Source: Peptoniphilus equinus (lineage in GTDB: Bacteria > Bacillota > Clostridia > Tissierellales > Peptoniphilaceae). From it: a DNA stretch of 64,000 bases. The position numbers and the translations under genes are program-made. The DNA lies in the NCBI RefSeq assembly GCF_027921445.1, contig NZ_CP115667.1:434001-498000 (forward strand), written 5' to 3'. Shown piece by piece: positions 42,637 to 51,694 of the stretch. Position 1 is the stretch's first letter. Every line of letters begins with the position of its first letter. Under the pieces are notes generated by a model. That model did no database searches. It saw only the letters and a program-made list of their open reading frames with translations, and was not told where the DNA came from.

Positions 42637-43611
42637 ATGAACATTTATGATATAGCGTCCAAGGCAGGCGTCTCGATAGCTACAGTTTCAAGGGTTTTAA
42701 ATAATAATAAAAACGTTAGCGAAAAAACTCGTAATAAAATTTTAGATATCATGAAAGATGAGGAATACACACCTAACGGGGTAGCCAGAAGTTTAGCTAC
42801 CAATAGATCAAAAACAATTGGAATTTTAGTACCAGATATAAGAAATAATTTTCATTTTGAGTCGGCCTATGCTATTGAAAAACTATTATATAAGTCAGGA
42901 TATGTTTCAATTTTATGTAATACAGGAGAATCTTTAAAAGATAAGATCAATTATATCAATGTATTAAGAAGTAAAAAAGTTGATGGAATAATCACCATAG
43001 GTGCGGTTTATGGGGAAGAAGAACTTTTAGATATTTTAAAAAAGATACACACCAATATTCCTGTTGTCCTTTTAAATAATTACGATAAGGGACTTTTAAG
43101 TGTATATTGCGATGAAGCATCAGGCATAATTGAAGCGGTTAATTATTTATTTAATAAAGGCTATAAAAAACCTATTTTTGTTTCAGATAAAAAAGCATTT
43201 AAAACGAGAGCATACAAAGAAAAGATAAGAGGTTTTTCGTTAGGTGTGAAGAATAGGTGTAAATTCATTGAAATGCAAGTTGAAAATGATGATGATTTTG
43301 ATGAATTGATTGATTATATAACACAGAATCATGTAGATGCAATACAATTTGAAAAAGATACAATAGCAATTAAATTTTTATCCAAAGTTTTAGGTAAGGA
43401 AATCAATATACCTCAAGATTTAGGAATTATAGGTTTTGATAATATAGATTTAACAAACCATACAAGGTTAAAGATATCTTCTGTAGATCATAAAATCAAT
43501 ACTCATGCCGATATTGCTGTAAGTGTTCTTTTAAAAGCTTTAGAAGGAAATGTTGAAGATGTGAATATAGTAATCAAGCCTGAATTTATTGCAAAAGAAA
43601 CTACAAGATGA
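42637..43611 (+). CDS. LacI-family transcriptional regulator of the uronate operon
   Basis: 324-residue LacI/GalR-type regulator. The N-terminal HTH is NIYDIASKAGVSIATVSRVL (residues 2-21), followed by the hinge helix region YTPNGVARSLATNRSKTIG, and a periplasmic-binding-protein-like sensor domain (about 60-324). It is the first gene of the operon and lies directly behind two palindromic operators, so autoregulation is likely; the inducer is presumably a uronate or one of its intermediates. AT-rich with aga arginine codons, unlike the flanking genes. CcpA itself is excluded by its local setting, but that is not proof. Confidence 0.88.
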   Translation: MNIYDIASKAGVSIATVSRVLNNNKNVSEKTRNKILDIMKDEEYTPNGVARSLATNRSKTIGILVPDIRNNFHFESAYAIEKLLYKSGYVSILCNTGESLKDKINYINVLRSKKVDGIITIGAVYGEEELLDILKKIHTNIPVVLLNNYDKGLLSVYCDEASGIIEAVNYLFNKGYKKPIFVSDKKAFKTRAYKEKIRGFSLGVKNRCKFIEMQVENDDDFDELIDYITQNHVDAIQFEKDTIAIKFLSKVLGKEINIPQDLGIIGFDNIDLTNHTRLKISSVDHKINTHADIAVSVLLKALEGNVEDVNIVIKPEFIAKETTR

Positions 43612-43626
43612 ATTGGAGGGGATGAA

Positions 43627-45075
43627 ATGAAAATAAATGAAAAAATAAAAAAAGATAAAGATTTACAGGAGAGTATTTTACAATTTGGAGAAGGAAATTT
43701 TTTAAGAGCTTTCGTTGATTGGATGGTAGATTTATCCAATGACAAGTATGACAAACCAGGATCTATAGTAATTGTACAACCGATTGAGCATGGATTAGTA
43801 GATTTGATCAATTCACAAGATGGATTGTATACATTATCTATGAGAGGAAGTACAGCAAAAGGTAAGAAAATAGAAAATAGAATAATTAAATCAGTATCAA
43901 GAGGTATTAATCCATATACAAATTTTGGTGATTATGTGGAATTTGTTACGAGCGAAAATTTAAATTATGTGATCTCCAATACTACAGAAGCAGGGATTGT
44001 ATATCAATACGAAGATTTTAAGGAAGATGAAATTCAAGATAGTTTTCCTGCAAAAGTAGCTCAGCTTTTATACTTCAGATTTAAACATTTTAATGGCGAA
44101 AAAGAGAAGGGATTAATTTTTTTACCAGTAGAATTGATTGATGATAATGGATATTTTCTAAAGAAATATGTTTTAAAACATATAGAAAATTGGAATTTAG
44201 GCGTTGAATTTAAGACCTGGGTTGAAGAGTCAAACCTTTTTACATCAACATTAGTAGATAGAATTGTGACAGGACGTCCTTCATCGGAAGAGGCAAAAAT
44301 ATTTTCAGCAGAAAATGGTTATGAAGATAAATTGCTTGTTTTTTCAGAATTGTTTAATCTTTGGGTGATAGAGGGAGATAAGGCATTAGCTGGACCCTTA
44401 ACATTTGATAATTTACCTTGCAATGTAATATGGACAGATGATGTTAAGCCTTATAAGAAAAGAAAAGTAAGAATATTAAATGGAGGACATACATCAACTG
44501 TGCCTGCTGCTGTAATTGCCGGTTATGCTATTGTTAGAGACTTTATGCAAGATGAGATATTTTTAAAGTTTTTCGATAATTTAATCGACACAGAGGTTAT
44601 ACCTACTATTGACCTTCCAAGACAAGATTTAGTCAACTTCAAAAAAGAAGTCACTTTAAGATTTAATAATCCTTATGTGGAACACAAGTTATTAGATATC
44701 ACTCTGAACTCAGTATCAAAATTTAATGCCAGATGTTTACCTTCAATAATTGATTATTACTATAGATACAAAACAGTACCTAAACATTTTGCTTTTTCTT
44801 TAGCAGCTTTATTGAGATTTTATAATATTGATGAAATAGATGGAAAGTATATAGGTAAAGATCAAAATGGTCGAGCATATGAGGTAAAAGATGACCAAAA
44901 TATCTTAAGATATTTTGCTGGAATTTACAAAAAAAATGATTTTGTAGAAGAGATCTTAAAAAGTAGTATTTGGGATTATGATTTATCAAAATTAGGGGAT
45001 TTTAATAGAATAGTTCAAAACTATTATGATGATATCCTTAATGGAGATATACGAAAAGTGATGGATAGCCTATGA
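43627..45075 (+). CDS. uxaB: Tagaturonate reductase (altronate oxidoreductase)
   Basis: NADH-dependent polyol dehydrogenase-family enzyme reducing D-tagaturonate to D-altronate. Length is 482 aa. N-terminal ILQFGEGNFLRAFVDWMVD carries the Rossmann glycine motif of the mannitol dehydrogenase superfamily. The C-terminal RILNGGHTSTVPAAVIAGY, the VIPTIDLPRQDLVNF strand and the RFNNPYVEHKLLDITLN segment closely match UxaB rather than UxuB (fructuronate reductase). Its neighbours uxaA and uxaC support this. GGAGGGG ribosome site; overlaps uxaA by 4 bases. Confidence 0.92.
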   Translation: MKINEKIKKDKDLQESILQFGEGNFLRAFVDWMVDLSNDKYDKPGSIVIVQPIEHGLVDLINSQDGLYTLSMRGSTAKGKKIENRIIKSVSRGINPYTNFGDYVEFVTSENLNYVISNTTEAGIVYQYEDFKEDEIQDSFPAKVAQLLYFRFKHFNGEKEKGLIFLPVELIDDNGYFLKKYVLKHIENWNLGVEFKTWVEESNLFTSTLVDRIVTGRPSSEEAKIFSAENGYEDKLLVFSELFNLWVIEGDKALAGPLTFDNLPCNVIWTDDVKPYKKRKVRILNGGHTSTVPAAVIAGYAIVRDFMQDEIFLKFFDNLIDTEVIPTIDLPRQDLVNFKKEVTLRFNNPYVEHKLLDITLNSVSKFNARCLPSIIDYYYRYKTVPKHFAFSLAALLRFYNIDEIDGKYIGKDQNGRAYEVKDDQNILRYFAGIYKKNDFVEEILKSSIWDYDLSKLGDFNRIVQNYYDDILNGDIRKVMDSL

Positions 45076-46553
45076 AACAATATTTAAAAATTAATTCTAA
45101 GGATAATGTTGTTGTTGCTGTATCCGATCTTAAGAAAGATACTTTTATAAAGGAATTTGGTTTTGCATTAAAATGCGATATAAAAAGAGGCCATAAATTT
45201 GCTATAAAGCCAATCGAAAAGGGTCAAGACATAATCAAATATGGTATGTCGATAGGTCATGCTACATCAAACATTAATGAAGGAGAATGGGTACATATCC
45301 AAAATTTGGCAACTAATCTTTCTGACATTATTGAATATGAATATAAAAAAGTAAATATTAAGACTGATTTGAAGTTGGTAGATAATGAATTGAAATTTAA
45401 AGGCTATTTACGAGAAGACGGAAAGGCTGGGGTGCGTAATGAGATATGGATTGTGCCAGCAGTAGGGTGTATAAATCAGGTGTGTAATAATGTAAAAAAA
45501 ATGGCTGAGAATCAATATCCGAATGTTACGTTTAAAGTTTTGAACCATGCACACGGATGTTCTCAATTAGGGGATGATTTATCTACTACTCAATCTATCT
45601 TGGCGGGATTGATTAAAAATCCAAATGCAGGGGGAGTATTAGTCATCAGTTTAGGTTGTGAGAATAATCAAATAGAGGAATTTAAAAAATATTTATATCC
45701 TATAAATGAAGATAGGATCAAGTTTGTAACAACACAGGATGTTAATGATGAGTATGAAGTATGTATGGAAAAGATTGATGATTTAGTACAATACATTTCT
45801 TGCTTTTCATTAACAGAATTACCTATTTCAAAACTAACAGTAGCCTTTAAATGCGGAGGCAGTGATGGTCTCTCTGGATTAACCGCCAATCCTTTATGTG
45901 GCTTTACTTCAGATAAGTTGATAGCTAATGGAGCAACCACTATATTAACAGAAGTTCCTGAAATGTTTGGAGCTGAAAATATGTTAATAAATCGCGCAAA
46001 AAATGAAGTAGTGTTTAAAGATTTAGTTACTATGATAAATAATTTTAAGCAATATTTTAAAAGCTATGGACAAAGCATTTACGAAAATCCATCTCCAGGG
46101 AACAAAGACGGAGGGATCTCAACGTTAGAGGATAAATCTTTGGGCTGTATTCAAAAAGGAGGGCTATCTGAGATTGTAGATGTTCTTGAAATGGGCGAAT
46201 CAGTTGAGGAGAGTGGATTAAATCTGCTTAACGGGCCTGGAAATGATCAAGTATCATGTACCAATTTGGCAGCAAGTGGAGCTACTATCATCGTCTTTAC
46301 AACAGGACGGGGCAACCCCTTCGGTTCAGTTGTCCCTACAATAAAAGTGTCAAGTAATTCAGAATTGTATCAAAAAAAGAAAAATTGGATCGACTTCAAT
46401 GCAGGAAGAATAATTGATGAGCAAATTACTTTCAATTATCTAAGAGATGAATTTATTAATTTTATTATTCAAGTTGCTTCTGGAAAGCAGGTTAATAATG
46501 AAATATATGGATTTGAAGAAATAGCCTTATTTAAGGATGGAGTTATTTTATAA
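45072..46553 (+). CDS. uxaA: Altronate dehydratase
   Basis: Dehydrates D-altronate to 2-keto-3-deoxygluconate (KDG). Length is 493 aa, so both the N-terminal SAF-type domain and the C-terminal catalytic domain are in one chain. Recognisable parts are REDGKAGVRNEIWIVPAVGC (about 117-136), the HAHGCSQLGDD segment, VLVISLGCENNQ and KCGGSDGLSGLTANPL. Conserved Cys and His residues would bind the required divalent metal. ATGA overlap with uxaB. The KDG made here needs KdgK and KDPG aldolase, which are not in the window. Confidence 0.93.
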   Translation: MKQYLKINSKDNVVVAVSDLKKDTFIKEFGFALKCDIKRGHKFAIKPIEKGQDIIKYGMSIGHATSNINEGEWVHIQNLATNLSDIIEYEYKKVNIKTDLKLVDNELKFKGYLREDGKAGVRNEIWIVPAVGCINQVCNNVKKMAENQYPNVTFKVLNHAHGCSQLGDDLSTTQSILAGLIKNPNAGGVLVISLGCENNQIEEFKKYLYPINEDRIKFVTTQDVNDEYEVCMEKIDDLVQYISCFSLTELPISKLTVAFKCGGSDGLSGLTANPLCGFTSDKLIANGATTILTEVPEMFGAENMLINRAKNEVVFKDLVTMINNFKQYFKSYGQSIYENPSPGNKDGGISTLEDKSLGCIQKGGLSEIVDVLEMGESVEESGLNLLNGPGNDQVSCTNLAASGATIIVFTTGRGNPFGSVVPTIKVSSNSELYQKKKNWIDFNAGRIIDEQITFNYLRDEFINFIIQVASGKQVNNEIYGFEEIALFKDGVIL

Positions 46554-46563
46554 GGGGGATTCC

Positions 46564-47979
46564 TTGGAATTTTTAACAGAGAATTTTATGCTACAAAATG
46601 AATATGCCCAAATATTATTTCATAAATATGCAAAAAATGAACCGATTTTTGATGTTCATTGTCACTTGGAGGCTAAAGATATTTATGAAAATAAAAATTT
46701 TACATCAATTACACAAGTATGGCTAGGTGGCGATCATTATAAATGGCGTGTCATGAGAGCAAGCGGTGTAGATGAAGAAAAAATAACGGGGAGTGCTTCT
46801 GATTATGAAAAATTTGAGGCTTGGGCTAAAGTAGTTCCAATGTTAATTGGCAATCCACTATATCATTGGACACATTTGGAATTAAAAAACTATTTTGGTA
46901 TAAATAAAGTTTTGAATGAAAAAAATGCCAAACAAATATATGATCAATGTAATTTATTATTACAACAAGATGACTTTAGCCCAAGACACTTGATCTCGAA
47001 GAGTAATGTCTTAGGCTTATGCACAACCAATGATCCGTTAGACGATTTACGGTATCATCAGCTTTTAAAGTCTGAAAACGATTTTAAAACAGTCGTTATT
47101 CCAGCATTTAGACCGGATAAAGCATTAAATATAGAGTTAGATGGATTTCAGGAATATATTAAAGCGCTTTCAAAGACAGCCGAAATAGATATAAAAAGTA
47201 TTGATGATCTTGAAAAAGCATTATTAAAAAGACTGGATTTCTTTGTTGTCAATGGGTGTAAAGCAAGTGACCATGGGATTAAATATGTGCCTTATGGAGA
47301 TAAGAATAAAGCAGAATTATCTATTATATTAAATAAAGCACTTCATAATGAAAAGGTAACAGTTGAGGAAGAAGATGCTTATAAATCACACTTATTGGTT
47401 TTCTTAGCCAGAGAATATGCAAAAAGAGATATAGTTATGGAAATTCACACTGGTGCGATTAGGGATAATTCTAAATTTCTCTTTGACAGACTAGGACAAG
47501 ATATCGGTAATGATGCGGTTAATGATGCTGCAATAGCTGAAAACATATCTAGGTTGTTAAATAGAATTGAAATTGAAGGGGATTTGCCTAAAATCCTTTT
47601 ATTTACATTAAACCCTAAAGATTACTATCCATTATCAACCATTGGTGGTTGTTTCAATAAAGGTAATCGGGAAGGAACAATGAATATTCAGATAGGAACA
47701 AGTTGGTGGTTCTTAGATCATAAAAATGGAATGATGGAACAAATGGAAATGCTTGCTCAAACTTCTGTATTTGCTAAATTTATAGGTATGCTGACAGATT
47801 CCAGAAGTTTTTTATCATATCCCAGACATGAGTATTTCCGTAGAATTATGTGTAATTTTATCGGTGAAATAGTAGCAAATAAAGAATATCCTTGGGAGGA
47901 AGAATATTTGGGTGAAATGGTTAAAAATATTTCATTTAATAACGCCAAGCAGTTTTTAAAGATTGATTTCAATCATTAA
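46564..47979 (+). CDS. uxaC: Uronate isomerase
   Basis: Amidohydrolase-superfamily enzyme that isomerises D-galacturonate to D-tagaturonate (and glucuronate to fructuronate). TTG at 46564 is chosen because the family N-terminus begins EFLTENFMLQNEYAQ, with AAGGGGG a few bases upstream; length is then 471 aa. The metal-site motif is FDVHCHLEAKDI. The long SITQVWLGGDHYKWRVMRASG and the following NPLYHWTHLELKNYFGI are very characteristic. Lies 10 bases after uxaA. Confidence 0.94.
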   Translation: MEFLTENFMLQNEYAQILFHKYAKNEPIFDVHCHLEAKDIYENKNFTSITQVWLGGDHYKWRVMRASGVDEEKITGSASDYEKFEAWAKVVPMLIGNPLYHWTHLELKNYFGINKVLNEKNAKQIYDQCNLLLQQDDFSPRHLISKSNVLGLCTTNDPLDDLRYHQLLKSENDFKTVVIPAFRPDKALNIELDGFQEYIKALSKTAEIDIKSIDDLEKALLKRLDFFVVNGCKASDHGIKYVPYGDKNKAELSIILNKALHNEKVTVEEEDAYKSHLLVFLAREYAKRDIVMEIHTGAIRDNSKFLFDRLGQDIGNDAVNDAAIAENISRLLNRIEIEGDLPKILLFTLNPKDYYPLSTIGGCFNKGNREGTMNIQIGTSWWFLDHKNGMMEQMEMLAQTSVFAKFIGMLTDSRSFLSYPRHEYFRRIMCNFIGEIVANKEYPWEEEYLGEMVKNISFNNAKQFLKIDFNH

Positions 47980-48005
47980 TAAAGAAAAGAAAAAGGAGTC
48001 GAATT

Positions 48006-48701
48006 ATGAATAGTTCAGTGTACAAATTAGGGAATTTACGTGTTATTGATTTGACAAAAGTTCTTGATCCAGAAACAGAAACACGAAGATTAGCTCTTGA
48101 AAGATTTAATACCGGTGGGCCCATTCCAGATTGGCATACACATATGGATATTACTTCACATCTGGGAACTCATGTGGAATGTCCTTACCATCATTTTGAA
48201 AATGGCACAGATGTAGCATCCCTGCCGCTTACTGCATTTATGGGAAGAGCCATATATATTGATTTCGAAGATAAACTGGAAGGTTACACACACATTAGCG
48301 CAGCGGATTTAGATAAAGCTACCAAAGGCCTAATTAAGGAAGGTGATATTGTAATATTAGATTCGGCATACAAAATTGAACCATTTACTAAAAAAACTAA
48401 CACACCAGAAGATAAAAGGCTTTTAATTGGTGAAGAAAGTGCAAAGTGGTTTAAAGACAAAAAAGTAAAATGTGTAGGCTTTGGAGAAGGTGTTTCAATA
48501 GAAAATTGTAATGATGATGTTAAACCATTTCATGACCTTTTAATGGAAGACGATATTGTATTTTTAGAAGTTCTTCAGAATTTGGAAAAATTACATTCCA
48601 AAGTATTTTTCATGAGTTATACTCCAATGCCTATTAAGGGATTAGACTCATGTTCGATTAGAGCTTATGCAATTGAAGGACTTCAAGAATTTTCTGAATA
48701 A
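48006..48701 (+). CDS. Cyclase-family (KynB-like) metal hydrolase in the uronate operon
   Basis: 231-residue protein of the cyclase/kynurenine formamidase-like superfamily. The metal motif HLGTHVECPYHH (about 52-63) fits H-x-G-T-H-x-D/E-x-P-x-H, with Glu in place of the more common Asp. Kynurenine formamidase activity is unlikely because no tryptophan-degradation gene is present. Position between uxaC and a PanE-like reductase suggests action on a sugar-acid derivative, for example a lactone or amide; this is inference. AAAGGAG ribosome site. AT-rich like its neighbours. Confidence 0.78.
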   Translation: MNSSVYKLGNLRVIDLTKVLDPETETRRLALERFNTGGPIPDWHTHMDITSHLGTHVECPYHHFENGTDVASLPLTAFMGRAIYIDFEDKLEGYTHISAADLDKATKGLIKEGDIVILDSAYKIEPFTKKTNTPEDKRLLIGEESAKWFKDKKVKCVGFGEGVSIENCNDDVKPFHDLLMEDDIVFLEVLQNLEKLHSKVFFMSYTPMPIKGLDSCSIRAYAIEGLQEFSE

Positions 48702-48715
48702 GGAAGGTGAAGGAA

Positions 48716-49642
48716 ATGAAAATAGCCGTATTAGGTGCGGGTGCAATGGGTTCAATATATGCGGGGCATCTATCGCAAAACAATGAAGTATATGTTATTG
48801 ATGTAAATCAAGAGATTGTTGATCGAATTAACAGTCAAGGTATGCTTATTGAAGAAAATGGAGAAGTTAATAGCTATTATCCCAAAGCTCATGTTACTAC
48901 CGAAAATTTACCCGAAGTAGATTTATTATTAGTATTTGTAAAATCAATATATTCAGAAACAGCGTTGGAGAACAATAAACACTTAATAGGTAATAACACT
49001 ATCATCATGACACTGCAAAATGGTGCAGGACATGAAAAACTTCTAAGTAAATTTGTACCAGAAGATCGAATTATTATAGGGACAACAGAAGATAATGGGG
49101 CTGTTTTAGCGTCAGGGAATATTAGAAGAGGTGGAGATGGTAAGACTAATATAGGAACTGTTTTAAAGAGTGCGACAATAAATTTGAATGAAATTAAAGA
49201 AGTTTTTGATAAAGCGGGATTCCAAGTAAATATTAATTCAAATATTCAGCAGTTAATTTGGAATAAATTAATTATAAATGCATCCCTATCAGTAGTGACT
49301 GGCGTTTTACAATGTTCAATAGGGGATATTGCGAGAAATGAGTATGCTTGGGAAATGACAGTAGCTCTTTTTGAAGAAGTTATAAAAACGGGCGAAGCAC
49401 AGGGGTTAAAATTTGATTGGGATATTGAGCTTGAAAAAGTGAGAAAAGTCTCAATAGATAACCCTAATGGCTATACATCGATTTACCAAGATATAAAAAA
49501 TTTAAGAAGAACAGAGGTTGATACTATTAGCGGCGCGGTAGTCAATGCAGCTCACAAATTAGGAGTAGAAGTTCCTATATCTGAATTTGTAGTCAATATG
49601 GTGCATGCGTTAGAAAAAAACAATAACAAATTTATTGTCTAA
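48716..49642 (+). CDS. 2-dehydropantoate 2-reductase-like (ApbA/PanE) oxidoreductase
   Basis: 308-residue NAD(P)-dependent enzyme with N-terminal AVLGAGAMGSIYAGHLSQ and C-terminal ApbA domain with KLIINASLSVVTGVLQC, containing the conserved Lys/Asn region. The ATG at 48716 is preferred to an upstream GTG since AAGGAAGG and GAAGG lie before it. PanE reduces ketopantoate to pantoate, but in this catabolic operon it more likely reduces a 2-keto acid derived from sugar acids. Many operon-borne members have unassigned substrates. Annotation beyond oxidoreductase is not justified. Confidence 0.8.
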   Translation: MKIAVLGAGAMGSIYAGHLSQNNEVYVIDVNQEIVDRINSQGMLIEENGEVNSYYPKAHVTTENLPEVDLLLVFVKSIYSETALENNKHLIGNNTIIMTLQNGAGHEKLLSKFVPEDRIIIGTTEDNGAVLASGNIRRGGDGKTNIGTVLKSATINLNEIKEVFDKAGFQVNINSNIQQLIWNKLIINASLSVVTGVLQCSIGDIARNEYAWEMTVALFEEVIKTGEAQGLKFDWDIELEKVRKVSIDNPNGYTSIYQDIKNLRRTEVDTISGAVVNAAHKLGVEVPISEFVVNMVHALEKNNNKFIV

Positions 49643-49709
49643 ATATATGTCAATGAGAAAACATGATGGCAACTATCAAACTTTTCTAACTTAATTATAA
49701 AGGAGTATT

Positions 49710-50186
49710 ATGATATTTCTAACAATAGAGCAAAATTATCAGCAAATGGGTCTCTCGCCAGTCTTGGTCAAAGTAATAGATTTTTTAAAAGAAAATTCAT
49801 TGGCATTAAAAAGTAAGGAAATAGGGGTCTATGAATTAGAAGGAAAAGATATTTTTTACCAAGTCATCGAAACTGAAACTGAGGAAATACAACGTAGAAA
49901 TGCTGAAAGTCATAAAGAGTATTTGGACGTACAATTTGTAGTAATAGGCGAAGAATTTATCGGGATAACTCCTTGGAAAAATTCATATAAAGTTCAAAAT
50001 GTTGATGTGAATAGAGATTTATGGCTTTATGAATCAGTGGAAAATGAAGGTTATATTCATGCTGTAGAAGGGTGTGTTAGTATATTTTATCCTGAAGATA
50101 TACATAAACCACAGATAGCAGTGAATGGACCCGCTTTCGAGAAGAAAGTAGTAGTTAAAGTTAAATACAGCTTGATAATGCAATAA
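49710..50186 (+). CDS. YhcH/YjgK/YiaL-family protein
   Basis: 158-residue cupin-like protein of the family that includes EbgC, YiaL and YhcH. The middle RRNAESHKEYLDVQFVVIGEE and the later FYPEDIHKPQIAV are diagnostic, with His and Glu residues of a metal site. Members occur in operons for sialic acid, diketogulonate and other sugar acids and are suspected anomerases or epimerases. Here it sits directly before the TRAP transporter genes. AAAGGAG ribosome site; the 67-base gap upstream contains no operator that I could see. Confidence 0.86.
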   Translation: MIFLTIEQNYQQMGLSPVLVKVIDFLKENSLALKSKEIGVYELEGKDIFYQVIETETEEIQRRNAESHKEYLDVQFVVIGEEFIGITPWKNSYKVQNVDVNRDLWLYESVENEGYIHAVEGCVSIFYPEDIHKPQIAVNGPAFEKKVVVKVKYSLIMQ

Positions 50187-50199
50187 AGAGAGGGGAAAA

Positions 50200-51201
50200 A
50201 TGAAAAAAATAGTATCTTTAATTTTTATTATACTAATCATGGCACTAAACACGAGCTGTTCTAAAAATAGAGATGAATTCGGGGAAACATATCAAACTAT
50301 TAGAGTATCCTTCAATCAAAATACCGAGCATCCTCAATATTTGGCCATGAAAAAATTTGGAGAAGAATTTGAAAAAAGAACAAATGGAAGATATAAAATA
50401 AAAATTTATCCCAATGGTGTACTAGGATCACAAAATAATACGGTAGAGTTCATAAGAACAGGAGCTCTGCAAATGGCTATTGTGCCTTCATCTTCGGCAG
50501 AAGTATATGAAACAGACTTTGCAATAGTAGGAGCTCCTTATTTATATGAAGGTATTGATCATATGTCTAGGGCTGTACAAGCAGGGGTCTATGATGATTT
50601 ATTCAAAATGACACATCCATATAATTTTGAAGTAGAAACAATATATACCGCAGGGGAGAGAAATGTTTATGCTAAAAAACCAATTGAGACAGTTGAAGAT
50701 TTAGAAGGTCAAATAATAAGAGTGAATGATAGTCCTACATATATTGAAATGACTAAATTAATGGGTGGTAATGGGGCGGTCATGAGCCAATCTGAAGTAT
50801 ATACAGCACTGCAACAAGGTGTAGTCGATGCGGCGGAAAATTCAGAGTTAGTTTATCGTGATTTTAAAAATTATGAAGTGGCACCGTATTATGCTTATAC
50901 AAAACATATAGTGCATCCGGATGTAGTTATAGCTAGTTTAGAATTTTTAAATTCCCTAAATGAAGATGATAGAAAAATCTATGATGAACTTATAAAAGAA
51001 TCATCAAAATATGAATTTGAACTTTTCTCACAAAAAATTGAAGAAGCGAAAAAAGAAATACAAGGCAGTGGGGTTACATTTAGTTATCCAGATGTAGAAG
51101 CTTTAAGACAAAAAGTTTTGCCTTTAACAGAGAAGATTGCAAATCAATCTGATACAACTAAAAAAGTATATGAATCAATAAATGAGTTGAGAGAGAGGTA
51201 A
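50200..51201 (+). CDS. TRAP transporter substrate-binding lipoprotein (DctP/SiaP type)
   Basis: Solute receptor of a tripartite ATP-independent transporter. Length is 333 aa. A lipoprotein signal peptide ends in LNTSC with lipidated Cys20, so it is tethered outside the membrane. Body motifs are QLAMVP-like LQMAIVPSSSAEVYETDF, the VYAKKPIETVEDLEGQIIRV hinge and ALQQGVVDAAENSELVY with substrate-site Asn and Glu. Family members bind acidic sugars through an Arg in the IRV strand. With uxaABC beside it, galacturonate or a related uronate is the expected ligand. Confidence 0.9.
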   Translation: MKKIVSLIFIILIMALNTSCSKNRDEFGETYQTIRVSFNQNTEHPQYLAMKKFGEEFEKRTNGRYKIKIYPNGVLGSQNNTVEFIRTGALQMAIVPSSSAEVYETDFAIVGAPYLYEGIDHMSRAVQAGVYDDLFKMTHPYNFEVETIYTAGERNVYAKKPIETVEDLEGQIIRVNDSPTYIEMTKLMGGNGAVMSQSEVYTALQQGVVDAAENSELVYRDFKNYEVAPYYAYTKHIVHPDVVIASLEFLNSLNEDDRKIYDELIKESSKYEFELFSQKIEEAKKEIQGSGVTFSYPDVEALRQKVLPLTEKIANQSDTTKKVYESINELRER

Positions 51202-51211
51202 AGGAGACAAA

Positions 51212-51679
51212 ATGAATAAAATAAAACAAGTTATGGACAAATTACTTGAAATAATATGTGTAGTTGTCTTTTCTTCAATGGTCATCTCAACAACCTACCA
51301 AGTTGTTGTTAGATATGTTTTCAATAGTCCGAGTGCGTATAGTGAAACAATCACCAAATATTTATTTGTATGGTTAATTTTATATTCTGCGGCATATGTA
51401 TTTGGGAAGAGGGAGCATATATCTATAGGTGTATTAAAAAACAAATTGAAAGGGAAAAATCAACAAGTTGTCGAGATCTTAATCGAATTTATTATAATAA
51501 TTTTTGCTGTTGTTGTTATGGTGTACGGGGGATTCAACGTTGCAAGCATGAATATGTTGCAATATGATTCGATTTTAGGCATACCAACCGGTTTCGCATA
51601 TTCCTGTATACCCATCTCAGGCATTTTAATAATTTTTTACAGTGTATATAATTTGTCAACATTGTTAAAAAAGAATTAA
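51212..51679 (+). CDS. TRAP transporter small permease (DctQ type)
   Basis: 155-residue membrane protein with four hydrophobic segments, the small subunit of a TRAP transporter. The ITKYLFVWLILYSAAYVFGKREHI segment between helices 2 and 3 is typical of DctQ. Lies between the receptor gene and the large permease gene, with AAAGGAG ribosome site. It should bind the DctM subunit to form the sodium-driven importer. Confidence 0.88.
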   Translation: MNKIKQVMDKLLEIICVVVFSSMVISTTYQVVVRYVFNSPSAYSETITKYLFVWLILYSAAYVFGKREHISIGVLKNKLKGKNQQVVEILIEFIIIIFAVVVMVYGGFNVASMNMLQYDSILGIPTGFAYSCIPISGILIIFYSVYNLSTLLKKN

Positions 51680-51694
51680 GTTTAAGGAGGAAAT

